Positions 32,903 to 41,724 of a stretch of DNA of 64,000 nucleotides are shown here, in pieces. A program made the position numbers and the translations under genes. Below the pieces are notes generated by a model. The model had not been told where the DNA came from, did not search any database, and saw only the letters and a list, made by a program, of their open reading frames with translations. Source of the stretch: Polyangiaceae bacterium (GTDB taxonomy: Bacteria; Myxococcota_A; Polyangia; Polyangiales; Polyangiaceae); contig JAWKRG010000002.1 in the NCBI GenBank assembly GCA_041389725.1, positions 434,001 through 498,000 of the forward strand, in the 5' to 3' direction. Numbering within the stretch: position 1 is the stretch's first letter; each line of letters begins with the position of its first letter.

Positions 32903-33610
32903 TCAGGAACCTGCGATCAAGCGTTGAAGCTGCGGGAAATCCGCGTCTTCGACCGCACCGGAAAAGGCACAGCGAATCTTCCCGCTGGCATCCAAGAGCA
33001 GGTGCGCAGGCAACTCTGGGTCTTCCCCTACGCCCGCGCCCTTCAGGAATTCTCCTCTTGCGGCGCCCTCCTTCAGCCACAGGCTCGCCTTCACTCCCTG
33101 CTTCGGCTGTGACTCCAGCATGTCGCGCAACTGCCGCTCGTCATCGTCCAGAGATACGAAAGCGACGCGAAACTGCTGCCCGCCACTACGCAGCTTCGCT
33201 TCCCATCCCTTCAAGCGCGGGATCTCTTCTTTGCAGGGTGCGCACCATGCGGCCCAGAAGTTCACCCATACCCAACCCGGTCCCTGCAAGGCAGCCGGTG
33301 GCAGTGTACTGCCGGCGGCCGCCCGCCGCTCCAGTTCTACCTCGGGCAGAGCGCGACCCGTGGGCTCCAGCTGCCCGCCGCACAGGGCGCGTCTCGGTTT
33401 CGCGGCCACGGTCGAAGTGCTCGCCGTTGGAGTGGCCGATGGACTCTGCGCCGACGCGGTCACCACCTGGCTGCGCGAGCGAGTCGCAACGGGGACGTCC
33501 TTACCCTTGTCGTCGCAGCCCAACCCCGCGCAGAGCAAGAGCGCGGCCGTCAGAGTCGGCAGTCCACCCAGGACACGAAAGCAGAGCGATTGATGGCGTC
33601 GTCGTCGCAT
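32903..33610 (-). CDS. TlpA/ResA-like thioredoxin-fold thiol-disulfide oxidoreductase
   Basis: 235 residues from ATG 33610, which has AAAGGA just upstream and lies 61 bases inside the preceding gene. Hydrophobic N-terminus (LPTLTAALLLCAGLGCDDKG), possibly lipidated at Cys32 although the lipobox is imperfect, then a low-complexity Ser/Thr/Ala linker and a thioredoxin domain with WVNFWAAWCAPCKEE (active site Cys123-x-x-Cys126), AFVSLDDDERQL and the cis-Pro segment LPAHLLLD. It should reduce or isomerise disulfides outside the cytoplasm. It is the last gene of an operon with a VKOR-DsbA fusion and an OmpA-like protein, a coherent periplasmic disulfide pathway. Confidence 0.87.
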   Translation of the reverse strand: MRRRRHQSLCFRVLGGLPTLTAALLLCAGLGCDDKGKDVPVATRSRSQVVTASAQSPSATPTASTSTVAAKPRRALCGGQLEPTGRALPEVELERRAAAGSTLPPAALQGPGWVWVNFWAAWCAPCKEEIPRLKGWEAKLRSGGQQFRVAFVSLDDDERQLRDMLESQPKQGVKASLWLKEGAARGEFLKGAGVGEDPELPAHLLLDASGKIRCAFSGAVEDADFPQLQRLIAGS

Positions 33611-34248
33611 TTTTCCTTTGGCCTGGAGTTTGGCCAGGCGCAGTACTCCTTGGAGAGCTGGGCGAATTCGTTTCCCAGCCAGAGTAGTCCCACCTTTTTC
33701 TCGATTTCTGCGTCTTTGGAAAGCTCTTTCAAGGCGTACATCACGGAGTTCGCGCGCCGGTGGGAAAGCGCACGGTTGTTCTGGGGTGTCCCCGTTTTGG
33801 AGGCACGCGCCACCACGAAGAAGTAGCGCGCTCCCTTGCGATCGTTGAAACGCTCGGCGAGCAATTGCTTGGCCCCTTCGTCCAGGTCCTCTTTACCCAC
33901 GTCGAACATCACCACGCCGCCGCGTTCTTTCAGGGGGTGAAAGAGCTCGTTGAAGTCCTCGTCACTGATCGAAGCGAAGGTTTTGACGTCTGCGGGCTTG
34001 CAACCTCGACGCGCCTCGGTCGCCAACCCGCACGAGTGAAGCACGCGCTCCAAGACTTGCTTGAAACGCGGAGTGCAGTAGGCCACTTCCGCATCCGCTG
34101 CCACCGCCACCTTGGGGCGCTCCGCCTCGGGCGTCAGCAATCGCTGCTCTGCAGTCACCACTCGACCGCGCACCCACAGGGTCGAACCCAGCGAAAGGAG
34201 CAGAACCGTCACGACGCCGAGAACGGGCGCGAGCAGGCGAGGACTCAT
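33550..34248 (-). CDS. OmpA-like domain protein with N-terminal membrane anchor
   Basis: 232 residues from ATG 34248, overlapping the VKOR stop as ATGA. One N-terminal helix (LLAPVLGVVTVLLLSLGSTLW) is followed by a periplasmic region containing a Cys-bearing segment (RVLHSCGLATEARRGCKPAD) and an OmpA-like domain (VVMFDVGKEDLDEGAKQLLA, ARYFFVVARASKTG, RALSHRRANSVMYALKE). The terminal NSRPKEKCDDD and VDCRL add two more Cys. With four or more cysteines and redox enzymes on both sides, it may be a substrate of the VKOR-DsbA/TlpA pair. The OmpA peptidoglycan-binding residues are only partly conserved. Confidence 0.75.
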   Translation of the reverse strand: MSPRLLAPVLGVVTVLLLSLGSTLWVRGRVVTAEQRLLTPEAERPKVAVAADAEVAYCTPRFKQVLERVLHSCGLATEARRGCKPADVKTFASISDEDFNELFHPLKERGGVVMFDVGKEDLDEGAKQLLAERFNDRKGARYFFVVARASKTGTPQNNRALSHRRANSVMYALKELSKDAEIEKKVGLLWLGNEFAQLSKEYCAWPNSRPKEKCDDDAINRSAFVSWVDCRL

Positions 34249-35444
34249 TGCACGATCTCCGGGGCGAGGTGCTTCAGGGTGTAGCGCAAGCCGATGTCGG
34301 TGTCTTCGTCACAGACACGCTTCTTGTCCAGGTAGACCTGGGGGGTGGAGACGGGAACGGCATTGTCGACGGCAAAGTGCAATTGCGCGTTGAGGCGTGC
34401 CTTGGTCTGCGGGGCATCGATGCACTTGGCGATGGGCGCACCCCACTGCTTCGTGATCACCGCCTTCAAAGCGTCGTCACCACTCTTGCCGGCCGCGGCT
34501 AAGCGCTCTTGCTGATCGTAAGCCCACTCCAGAACTTCCAAGCTGCGGTCTCCGCCACAAATGACTGCCTTGCTCAGCACGCAGGCGCCCGGATGCAGGG
34601 GCGTGTCGAGCATCCAGTTGCAGCTCGGATCGAGGGGGAACATCGCCAGCTGGATATCGAGCCGTGGCAACACACCCTCGGCCTTCAAGCGCGCGTGGAA
34701 CGCCTTGCACGTCGGGCACAGCGGGTCCTCGAAGAACAACGCTGGTTTGATCGCCTTTGCGCCTTTGATCGGGAGCAACTGGTCCTTGGGTCGCGGCGCC
34801 AGTTTGAGTTCCCCGCAGCTCGCCAAGTAGGGTCGATGATCCGGCACGACGCTGGCGTAGACGACAGCGGGTAGCAGCGTCACGACGGCCAACGCAGGCA
34901 GCCATGCGAAGGCCAAGCCCCAACTGCCAGCGACGCGGGATGGCTGTCCTTCGCGAGCGCGAACCGACGCCAGGCCCATGATGGCGGCGATGGCTAGCAG
35001 CAACGACGCGAGGTAGATCCCGACGCAGGTCTTGCAGAAGGTTCCCAGGCGCGTGGCGGAGATCACGAACATGACCACCGACACGAGCACCGGTGAGATG
35101 CCGACCCATGCGAAGAAGGTCACCGCGCGACGCGGTGCGGCGGGTCCCGCAGCAGCCAAGTACACCGCGAAACCGGCAAAGAACGCGAAGGCACCCACCG
35201 CGAACAGCGAGATGGGGATCCCGCCCCAGTAGCTGTCTCGGAGCACCGCGGCGTAGGGGCTGTACATCGCCGTGCGGCAGGCTTCGGCCTCGGACGACGC
35301 GCCGGCTCCGGGAATGAAGCTGCAGGTCACGTCGTGGAGCCGCCGATCCAGGTGCGCCGCGTAGTCGAGGGTCGATGTCAGGGCGAACACCAAGCCCAGC
35401 AGGGCGGCAACGGCGGCCAGGACCGCAAATCCTCGGGACTTCAT
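34245..35444 (-). CDS. VKOR-DsbA fusion, disulfide-forming membrane enzyme
   Basis: 399 residues from ATG 35444 with GAGGA seven bases upstream. The N-terminal half is a four-to-five-helix vitamin K epoxide reductase domain: FAVLAAVAALLGLVFALTST, a periplasmic loop with two Cys (VTCSFIPGAG and EACRTAMYSP), WGGIPISLFAVGAFAFFAGF and the active-site RLGTFCKTCVGIYLASLL (CxxC). The C-terminal half is a DsbA-like thioredoxin fold with FEDPLCPTCKAFH (CPTC) and two more Cys pairs. VKOR replaces DsbB and passes electrons to quinone while the fused DsbA oxidises exported proteins. It is the first gene of the OmpA-like/TlpA operon and divergent from the VWA lipoprotein. Confidence 0.92.
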   Translation of the reverse strand: MKSRGFAVLAAVAALLGLVFALTSTLDYAAHLDRRLHDVTCSFIPGAGASSEAEACRTAMYSPYAAVLRDSYWGGIPISLFAVGAFAFFAGFAVYLAAAGPAAPRRAVTFFAWVGISPVLVSVVMFVISATRLGTFCKTCVGIYLASLLLAIAAIMGLASVRAREGQPSRVAGSWGLAFAWLPALAVVTLLPAVVYASVVPDHRPYLASCGELKLAPRPKDQLLPIKGAKAIKPALFFEDPLCPTCKAFHARLKAEGVLPRLDIQLAMFPLDPSCNWMLDTPLHPGACVLSKAVICGGDRSLEVLEWAYDQQERLAAAGKSGDDALKAVITKQWGAPIAKCIDAPQTKARLNAQLHFAVDNAVPVSTPQVYLDKKRVCDEDTDIGLRYTLKHLAPEIVQ

Positions 35445-35508
35445 GGGGTTGATCCTCTGATCCGATGTAAGACCGTGTCGCCCGAGGTCGTCAACGTGGG
35501 CCAGCTGC

Positions 35509-35526
35509 TGGCACACCGCTGTGCCA
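35509..35526. promoter_or_regulatory. 18-bp inverted repeat in a divergent promoter region
   Basis: TGGCACA-CCGC-TGTGCCA is a perfect 7-bp inverted repeat with a four-base spacer, located about 100 bases upstream of the expected start of the -24/-12 promoter at 35591. That is a usual position for a bEBP enhancer, though it could equally serve the divergent VKOR gene. Confidence 0.5.
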
Positions 35527-35535
35527 AAGGACGAG

Positions 35536-35577
35536 TCGCTGATCTGTGTGTAAGTGTGGGATGTTTCGCTGATTTGT
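35536..35577 (+). promoter_or_regulatory. Direct repeats upstream of the -24/-12 promoter
   Basis: TCGCTGATCTGT (35536-35547) and TCGCTGATTTGT (35566-35577) are near-identical 12-mers 30 bases apart, close to three helical turns, so both lie on the same DNA face. They are AT-rich for this genome and sit about 15-55 bases before the promoter, consistent with activator-binding sites. Confidence 0.45.
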
Positions 35578-35590
35578 TGGATTTGTGGGG

Positions 35591-35606
35591 TGGCACGACG
35601 TGTGCA
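35591..35606 (+). promoter_or_regulatory. Sigma-54 (-24/-12) promoter of the VWA lipoprotein gene
   Basis: TGGCACGACGTGTGCA matches TGGCACGNNNNTTGCA with one substitution (G for the first T of TTGC). GG and GC are exactly ten bases apart. It ends 39 bases before the ATG at 35646, giving a start near 35618. With the repeats upstream it makes a complete enhancer-type control region. Confidence 0.7.
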
Positions 35607-35645
35607 CACAATAGTCTCGTCGTAAACTGCGTCAGGAGAACTCGC

Positions 35646-37196
35646 ATGGCCCGCCGACACCCCTCGCCTTGGTCCTTCCTTGCTGCTCTGCCCTTGCTAG
35701 CCGCTGCGTGCGGAAGCCAGCAGCAGGACCAGCTGGGCATCATCGACCCGCCGAACCCCGGCTCAGGCGGTGAAGGCAGCACGGGCGCCTGCACGGACTG
35801 CAACGAAAAAGGCGGGCCGGAAGGTAGCGGCTACACGGAGGAGGAGAGCACCGGCAACGCATCGCAGGCCGCACCCACGGCCAATGGGCTGGCGGACGGT
35901 TGCGCCGACATGTCCAGCTTGGCGCGACGGGTGGAAACGAACCTCTCAGGCGACAAGAGCTTCGCGAGCCCAGCCCTTACGCGCGCGCTGCTGAGCCAAG
36001 ACATCGCGCCTCTACCTGCGCACGTTCGAACTCAGGACTTCCTCAACTACTACCCTCCGGACTTTGCCAAGCCCGTGGGGACATCGGCTCCAAGCGGTGT
36101 CAGCGACGTTCCGGAGCTGATGGTGGAGCTGGCGCCTCACTCGAAGGCATCCAAGTTGGACCCAGCCGCACAGTACGACCTGCTCGTGGCGGTGCGCGCA
36201 CCAGTATTGCCACCTCCTTCCGCCCCGGAAGTCATGGTCGTGCTCGACACCACGCCGTCCGTCGGCGAAGCGGGGCTCGAGCGAGGCAAGCACGCGGCGA
36301 GCACTCTGATCGGCAAGCTTCCGGCGGACGCGAAGATCGTGCTCAAGACCAGCGACCCCGCGCTGGATGCTCGCGCCAACGGCTTGGAAGAGCGTGAGCA
36401 GCTCTTGGCCGACCTGACCCAAGTCTCGCTCCTGGGCGGCGAGCGCAGCTTCTCCGAAACGCTGGAGGCCGCGACCGCTGAGGCCGATCAACACGCGCGA
36501 GTGTTTCTGGTCACCGACGGCGAAGATGATCCGACCCAGCTCGACGCCAGCGCCCTGGCGGCGCGCACGGAGAAGGGCATGGTCGTGCACTCCATCGCCA
36601 TCGGCGCCCCCCTGGCCCACGGCGACCGGTATTTTCGCGCGCTAGCCTGGGTTGGGCGAGGCTACTACCTCTACGTCGACAGCGACCAAGAAGCCGAGTC
36701 TCTGCTGACGGCGCACCTTCCGGGAATGCTGTCGTCGGCTCTGCAGGACGTCCGAGTAGAGCTGCTGCTGCCCTGGTACTTCAAGGTAGTCCGCGACGGT
36801 TCGGAGCAGAGCCTCGACTTCACCCAGACCAAACCCCAGAACATCGGGCCTGGTGCCACCGCGACCTACTTGTTCCGCCTGGAAGTGTGCGACGGCAACC
36901 TGCCCTACACCACCCCGGACGTGGTGAAGGTGGCATTGCGCTACAACGCGGACAACGGAGAGTCCGTGGCACTGCCAGCGGACTTGTCCCTCGACGCGTT
37001 GCTGGCGCCGAACGCGAATCCCCAGTTGCCACGAACGTTGGCAATCCGCGACTACGCCGAAGCACTCAAGACCCTGGACTCACAGCGGCTGGCAGAAGCG
37101 AAGCAGCGTCTCGATCAGGTAGGCGCCACATTCCCCGACCCGGCGCTGACCCAGCTGTCCTCACTGCTCGAACACCACCCTCTGCTCGGTCAGTAG
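35646..37196 (+). CDS. YfbK-like von Willebrand factor A lipoprotein
   Basis: 516 residues from ATG 35646, with AGGAGA upstream. The signal peptide ends LLAAACGSQQQ, so Cys may be lipidated, although the -3 position is Ala. A Gly/Ser/Glu-rich linker leads to the YfbK N-terminal motif (VRTQDFLNYYPPDFAKP), followed by a VWA domain with MIDAS-type DTTPS (usual DxSxS, here D-T-T-P-S), RVFLVTDGEDD and HSIAIGA. The C-terminal part is beta-rich with a helical end (YAEALKTLDSQRLAEAKQRL). VWA proteins bind partners through the metal site. The promoter is of the sigma-54 type. Surface or periplasmic role; ligand unknown. Confidence 0.85.
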   Translation: MARRHPSPWSFLAALPLLAAACGSQQQDQLGIIDPPNPGSGGEGSTGACTDCNEKGGPEGSGYTEEESTGNASQAAPTANGLADGCADMSSLARRVETNLSGDKSFASPALTRALLSQDIAPLPAHVRTQDFLNYYPPDFAKPVGTSAPSGVSDVPELMVELAPHSKASKLDPAAQYDLLVAVRAPVLPPPSAPEVMVVLDTTPSVGEAGLERGKHAASTLIGKLPADAKIVLKTSDPALDARANGLEEREQLLADLTQVSLLGGERSFSETLEAATAEADQHARVFLVTDGEDDPTQLDASALAARTEKGMVVHSIAIGAPLAHGDRYFRALAWVGRGYYLYVDSDQEAESLLTAHLPGMLSSALQDVRVELLLPWYFKVVRDGSEQSLDFTQTKPQNIGPGATATYLFRLEVCDGNLPYTTPDVVKVALRYNADNGESVALPADLSLDALLAPNANPQLPRTLAIRDYAEALKTLDSQRLAEAKQRLDQVGATFPDPALTQLSSLLEHHPLLGQ

Positions 37197-37222
37197 GCGC
37201 CGAAACGCCCAGCCCGGAAAGG

Positions 37223-38317
37223 TCACTTTTGTCCGGCGATCACCTTCTTGGCGTACGCACGCGCCGGATGACTCTGGGGCGAGGCGGCCAGGAAACGCTC
37301 GAAAATCGGCTTCGCCTCCGCAGGCTTCGCCAGGTAGTCCGCGTACAGCACGCCCAAATTGAACAAGGCGTTCATGTTCTTGGGCTCCCGCGACAAGATC
37401 GACTTCAGCACGGTCTCCGCTTCTTGATAGGGCGCCCTGTTGTCGCGGGACCCGAGGCCGCGGAGCGCCGCGGCTAGTCCGAGCTGCGCCGCCGTGTCGT
37501 CGTCCTTCACGGCCAGCACACCGCGAAATTCCTCTGCAGCCTTGTCGTAGACACCAGCCTGCAAGAGCACCGTCCCGGTATTCAGTCGCGCCGTCGTGTC
37601 CTTCGGGTCCAGGCTGCTGGCCTTGGCGAAGTGACGGAAGGCGATGGCATCATCCCCGCGCTTCAAGGCGACGAGGCCTGCCGTACGTTCGGCGACCGCG
37701 TTGTCGGGATCTGCCTTCAACGCCTCCTTGACCAGCAGCTCGGCGGTGTCTTCCTCGCCGCGCTGCAGATGGGCCATGGCCAGTTCGGCTAGAGCGTTTG
37801 GATCGCTCGAACGGCGCACCAGCACTTCGCGAGCGTGCTCAATCGCTTGATCCACCTTGCCCGATTCGCGCAATGCGCTGACCAGTGACGTCCGCGCCAC
37901 GACAGCCTTGGGATAGGTCTTGACGAATTGCCCTAGAACGTCAGCCGCTCCGGTAGCGTCGCCTTTGCGACGACGCACCTCACCGAGTGCGACCACCACG
38001 TCCTCGGCGTTGGGGGCGAGCTTGAAAGCGGCCTCCAGCTCCTTCTCGGCTCCGTCCAGATCGCTGTCTTCGGCCAGGAGAACTCCGAGGTCGTAGCGCG
38101 CTTCCCACAGGTTGGGATCCATCTTCACCGCCTCACGCAGGAGGGCGATCGCCCGCTCGCGGGCGCGCGGATCCTTGGCCGCAGCCACGCCCTGCGCCAT
38201 CTTGCTCAGCGCTTTGGGATTGGCTGGTGGCAACGCGGGAACTGCCGATCGCTTCGGCGCGCCACCACAGGCGACGACCAACAGGGCGCAAAGCGCAAGG
38301 CGACCCAGGTGCCTCAT
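37223..38317 (-). CDS. gltE: TPR lipoprotein, GltE (AglT)-like
   Basis: 364 residues from ATG 38317, overlapping the previous stop as ATGA. The signal peptide ends in a good lipobox (LLVVACGG, Val-Val-Ala-Cys). The rest is a solenoid of about eight TPR units (ERAIALLREAVKMDPNLWEA, AEKELEAAFKLAPNAEDVVV, AELAMAHLQRGEEDTAELLV, ARLNTGTVLLQAGVYDKAAE). In Myxococcus GltE (AglT), a TPR lipoprotein of the gliding complex, is encoded next to GltD. The length, lipobox and neighbour (a GltD-like protein) all fit. TPR proteins are hard to assign by sequence alone, so the name rests on synteny and domain type. Predicted outer-membrane inner-leaflet anchor. Confidence 0.75.
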   Translation of the reverse strand: MRHLGRLALCALLVVACGGAPKRSAVPALPPANPKALSKMAQGVAAAKDPRARERAIALLREAVKMDPNLWEARYDLGVLLAEDSDLDGAEKELEAAFKLAPNAEDVVVALGEVRRRKGDATGAADVLGQFVKTYPKAVVARTSLVSALRESGKVDQAIEHAREVLVRRSSDPNALAELAMAHLQRGEEDTAELLVKEALKADPDNAVAERTAGLVALKRGDDAIAFRHFAKASSLDPKDTTARLNTGTVLLQAGVYDKAAEEFRGVLAVKDDDTAAQLGLAAALRGLGSRDNRAPYQEAETVLKSILSREPKNMNALFNLGVLYADYLAKPAEAKPIFERFLAASPQSHPARAYAKKVIAGQK

Positions 38318-41300
38318 TTCCTGGCTCCCTTCTTGTCCTTCTTGTCTTTCGTGTCCTTCTTGTCGTCCGTGTCGTCCTTCTTGTCCGACTCACCCTCCTT
38401 CTCTTTCTCCTTCTCGCCGTCGTCCTTCTCCCCCTCCTTCTTGGCTTCCTCTTTGGGCGCCACGTCCTCCAACTTGTCCTCGACGGGTTCGAGCGGGATC
38501 AAATAGTCTTCGCTGCGCTGAGCCTTGGTTCGCCGCGTGCCGTCGATCAGCGACGGCAACTGCGCAGGCCCCTTCGACCGCAGCTCGAAGCCGATCTCGC
38601 GCAGCGGGGGAAAGAGTTCGGAGTTCAAGCGCCCCAGGGCCGCTCGCATCTTCGCCGTCCAAGAGTTGTAGATACCGAGTTCGCGCGCCTTGAGCCAGCC
38701 GCTCTCGTACGCCTCCAGCGCCCGCTCCTCGATGGGAATCACGAACTCCTCGATCTGCTGCTTGTACAACTCCTTGTCGGCGTCGCTCAGCGCGGACGGA
38801 GGCGGGGACCCAAGCAGTGCTTTCGAGAAGGACTCGTAGGTGAAGCCAATCTGGTACAGGGCCGCCGTCGTCCATTCAGCGACGCCGATCTCCGCCGTGC
38901 TCAAGAAGGTGTCCGCGGCCTTTTTCAACAGTTCGCTCTTGCGCTTCAATCGCTGCTTGAGCTGCTGAACGTCGCCCTCGATCTTGACCGCTTCGTACTC
39001 GGCCAGGATCCGTTCCCCCTGCATGTACCGCGCCTTCGCGGCGAAGTACTTGCCGCTGTCGTCCATCCCGCCCTTGTGCTGCTTGTAGATCCGCAGCGCG
39101 TTGTTGAGGGCATTGCCGGCGCCGCGCTCGTCCTTGAGCTTGATGCGCACCGTGGCGAGGCGCGCCAGAGCCTCCACTTGACTCGACGGGCGGCGAGCAG
39201 ACCGAGAGTAGGACGAGTAGAGTTGCTCGGCCTCCTTCCACTTCTCGGCCTTCTCGTGGGCCTTGCCCATCAGGAAGGTCACTTCATCGGCAGCCTCGTC
39301 CCGACCGTAGAGGCGCTTGAACTTGTTGCCGCTCTCGATGGCCTTGGCGTGCTCGCCCACGGTCGTGCGTAGCAGCACTGCGTTGAAGGCGGCATCCTTG
39401 TGGTGCTCGTACTTCGGGAAGTTGTCGACGATGACCTCGTGGTAGTCGGCTGCGTCGCTGAACAAGCCGATCTCCTGGTGAGTCGTGGCGGCGATCCACA
39501 ACCCCTGGGCGGCTTCGGGTTGCGACCGGTGATCGCTGATCAAGAGCGCGGCAGCAGCCTTCATCGTCGTCAGGTCCGCGGCGCGACGAGCGCTGACTTC
39601 GGCGTTCACCGCCGCTTGCGCCGCCCGCGGCTCCTTCGGGAACTCCTTCGCAGCGCGCAGGTAGGCCGCGGCGGCCTTGTCGTGACGCCCTGCCGCGGAA
39701 TGCTGCTCACCCTGCTTGAAAACGGCCTGGATGATCAGAGTGTTCAGGCGCGCCTGTTGTTCGGGCTTGAGGAACGCGGGCGCGGACTTCAGTCGACGCG
39801 CCCAAGTCTCGATGTTTTCGTAGTCCTTGCTCTTGTTGAAGGAGTCGAGGATCAGCTCCCCAGCACCCACGGCATAGGGACTGCGTGGATACTTCTCGAG
39901 CAAGAGCCCCCACTGCCGGACGGCGGGGTCGTAGACCTCGTAGTCGTAGTAGAGCTTGCCTTGGCGAAACAACAACTCCGGCACGTCGGGGTCGTTGGGA
40001 TACGTCGTGACGTAGAGCTCCATCGCCTCGGTCAGTTTCTTGTCGAGGGGGCTCTCTTCTTGCTTCTTGCCGGCGGCCTTGGCTGCCTCGAACTCACGGG
40101 CACGCGCGCGCTCCAGCGCTGACAGGGCGTTGTAGAGCGCATCGCGATTCAACTTCCCCTTCGGATCGAGGCGCACGGCCGCGATGTAGGCATCCGCAGC
40201 CTTGTCGCCTTGGTCCAGGCGATAGAAGTAGATCTCCGCCAAGTTGTAGTAGATGTCGTAGGCTTCTTTGCGGCGACCGAAGCGCGAGACGTAGACCTCG
40301 TAGAGACCGGTGGCCCCTTCGAACTCACCCTTGCTGGTCTTGTCTGCCTGAGCCTTGGCGTGCAGGCCAACGGCGTCCTCGCGCAGCTGCTTCTCGACCG
40401 CCTGCTCCGACGCTGCCAAGACCGCCGGGCTCTGTGCACGAGTCCAGGCGCCGCCGCGCTTGGCAGGCTTGCCCTTGACCTGCTCGGGCGGCACGTACTC
40501 CTTGATGATCCACTGGTAGTCGCCCTGAAGCTTCTTCCACTGCTCCATCGTGGAATGCCCCTGGGCGACCGCCAGCGCGTGCTTGTAGGCGTCGGGGTGC
40601 ATCGGCTCCAGCTTGAGCAACAGTCGATAGGCCTCGATACCGCGCTCGTAGTGGGCCTGCTCGTAGAGGGCATCGGCCAAGGCGCGCACGATCCGGCCGG
40701 CGAACTTGTCACCGCCAGCCTGCACCAGGAACTTGTGCATGTCCTCGGCGCGGTTCTTCTCGTCCTCCACGAAAACGGCGACGAGATTCTTCAACGCCTC
40801 GCGCTGCAGCTCGTCGATCTCGTCCTTCGACTTGCCCTCTCGGCCGCCGGCCTCGGCGTCCTTGAACACGGTCAAGAACCGCTTGGCCGCCTCCGCGGTC
40901 TTGCCCAACCGCCACAAGCACCACGCGCTCTTGAAGAGTGCGATGTCGTAGAGCTGGCTGTCCTTGTAGCGCAGGACCTCTTCGTATTCGTTGTAGGCCG
41001 TCTCGTAGTTGGGGAAGTCTTTGGTGAATTCGTACTCGGCCCGCACCATGTGCGCATCGGGCACGAAGCGGCTCTTGGGAAACCACGCCAAGATCTTGTT
41101 GAAGCGACCGAGGGACTCTTCGAACTTGCCCTCCTCGTTGGCCATGAAGCCGTCGACGTAGAGAGCCAAGTCGTAGTTGCGGAACGTCTTGTGGTTCTTC
41201 AGCACGCGCAAGAAGCGGGCGCGCGGTTTGGCGTAGTTGGGAGACGGGGGTTCGCCGCGCTGATCCGAGGGCAGCGCTTCCCAGCGGTTGAACTGCACCA

Positions 41301-41724
41301 GAAAGTCGTCCCGAGACTGCTCCCACTCCAACTCCCCAAGGCGCAGCAGCGCCTCGGGCAGCTCATCGGCATCGTTGGGAGCTTCGTCCACGAACTTGGT
41401 CAGCAGCTTTAGGGCCTGACCGCGGAGCTTCTTTTGCTCCTCGACGTTCCAAGCGATGCGAGCGTCGATCTTGCGCTCCAGAGTCGCACGCAGGCGTTCC
41501 GGGATTTGCAGGGACACGCGCGTGGCGCGTGCATCTCGCTTCTTGGTCTCGACCTTCTTCTTGTGGGTCGGGCGTGCCCGAGCACCGAGCTTGCGTTCGC
41601 CCACCGGCTTGATGGAGCTCTTCTCTCCGGCCATTGCCGGGGATTGCGAGTCGGTCTGGGCCAGCGCGCCACTGGCGGCCAGCAACAGCGCGAGGGAGAG
41701 CGGCGTCGCGTACCCAAGTCTCAT
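38314..41724 (-). CDS. gltD: Large periplasmic TPR protein, GltD (AgmU)-like
   Basis: 1136 residues from ATG 41724, overlapping the gltC-like stop as ATGA. Signal peptide (PLSLALLLAASGALAQTD), then an almost continuous alpha-helical repeat region (KFEESLGRFNKILAWFPKSR, AYNEYEEVLRYKDSQLYDIA, AADAYIAAVRLDPKGKLNRD, AAAAYLRAAKEFPKEPRAAQ). Length, all-helical build and order resemble AgmU/GltD of Myxococcus, a periplasmic gliding protein of about 1200 residues. It ends in a highly charged Lys/Asp/Glu tail (about 45 residues, roughly 38317-38452). Assignment is by size, signal peptide and gene order. In species that do not glide, homologues may still act in envelope trafficking. Confidence 0.78.
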   Translation of the reverse strand: MRLGYATPLSLALLLAASGALAQTDSQSPAMAGEKSSIKPVGERKLGARARPTHKKKVETKKRDARATRVSLQIPERLRATLERKIDARIAWNVEEQKKLRGQALKLLTKFVDEAPNDADELPEALLRLGELEWEQSRDDFLVQFNRWEALPSDQRGEPPSPNYAKPRARFLRVLKNHKTFRNYDLALYVDGFMANEEGKFEESLGRFNKILAWFPKSRFVPDAHMVRAEYEFTKDFPNYETAYNEYEEVLRYKDSQLYDIALFKSAWCLWRLGKTAEAAKRFLTVFKDAEAGGREGKSKDEIDELQREALKNLVAVFVEDEKNRAEDMHKFLVQAGGDKFAGRIVRALADALYEQAHYERGIEAYRLLLKLEPMHPDAYKHALAVAQGHSTMEQWKKLQGDYQWIIKEYVPPEQVKGKPAKRGGAWTRAQSPAVLAASEQAVEKQLREDAVGLHAKAQADKTSKGEFEGATGLYEVYVSRFGRRKEAYDIYYNLAEIYFYRLDQGDKAADAYIAAVRLDPKGKLNRDALYNALSALERARAREFEAAKAAGKKQEESPLDKKLTEAMELYVTTYPNDPDVPELLFRQGKLYYDYEVYDPAVRQWGLLLEKYPRSPYAVGAGELILDSFNKSKDYENIETWARRLKSAPAFLKPEQQARLNTLIIQAVFKQGEQHSAAGRHDKAAAAYLRAAKEFPKEPRAAQAAVNAEVSARRAADLTTMKAAAALLISDHRSQPEAAQGLWIAATTHQEIGLFSDAADYHEVIVDNFPKYEHHKDAAFNAVLLRTTVGEHAKAIESGNKFKRLYGRDEAADEVTFLMGKAHEKAEKWKEAEQLYSSYSRSARRPSSQVEALARLATVRIKLKDERGAGNALNNALRIYKQHKGGMDDSGKYFAAKARYMQGERILAEYEAVKIEGDVQQLKQRLKRKSELLKKAADTFLSTAEIGVAEWTTAALYQIGFTYESFSKALLGSPPPSALSDADKELYKQQIEEFVIPIEERALEAYESGWLKARELGIYNSWTAKMRAALGRLNSELFPPLREIGFELRSKGPAQLPSLIDGTRRTKAQRSEDYLIPLEPVEDKLEDVAPKEEAKKEGEKDDGEKEKEKEGESDKKDDTDDKKDTKDKKDKKGARK

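Noticed and set aside
35509..35526. Minus-strand -24/-12 promoter for the VKOR operon inside the palindrome
   Set aside because: TTGGCAC is followed by GC at a spacing of eleven, not ten, bases, which sigma-54 does not tolerate.
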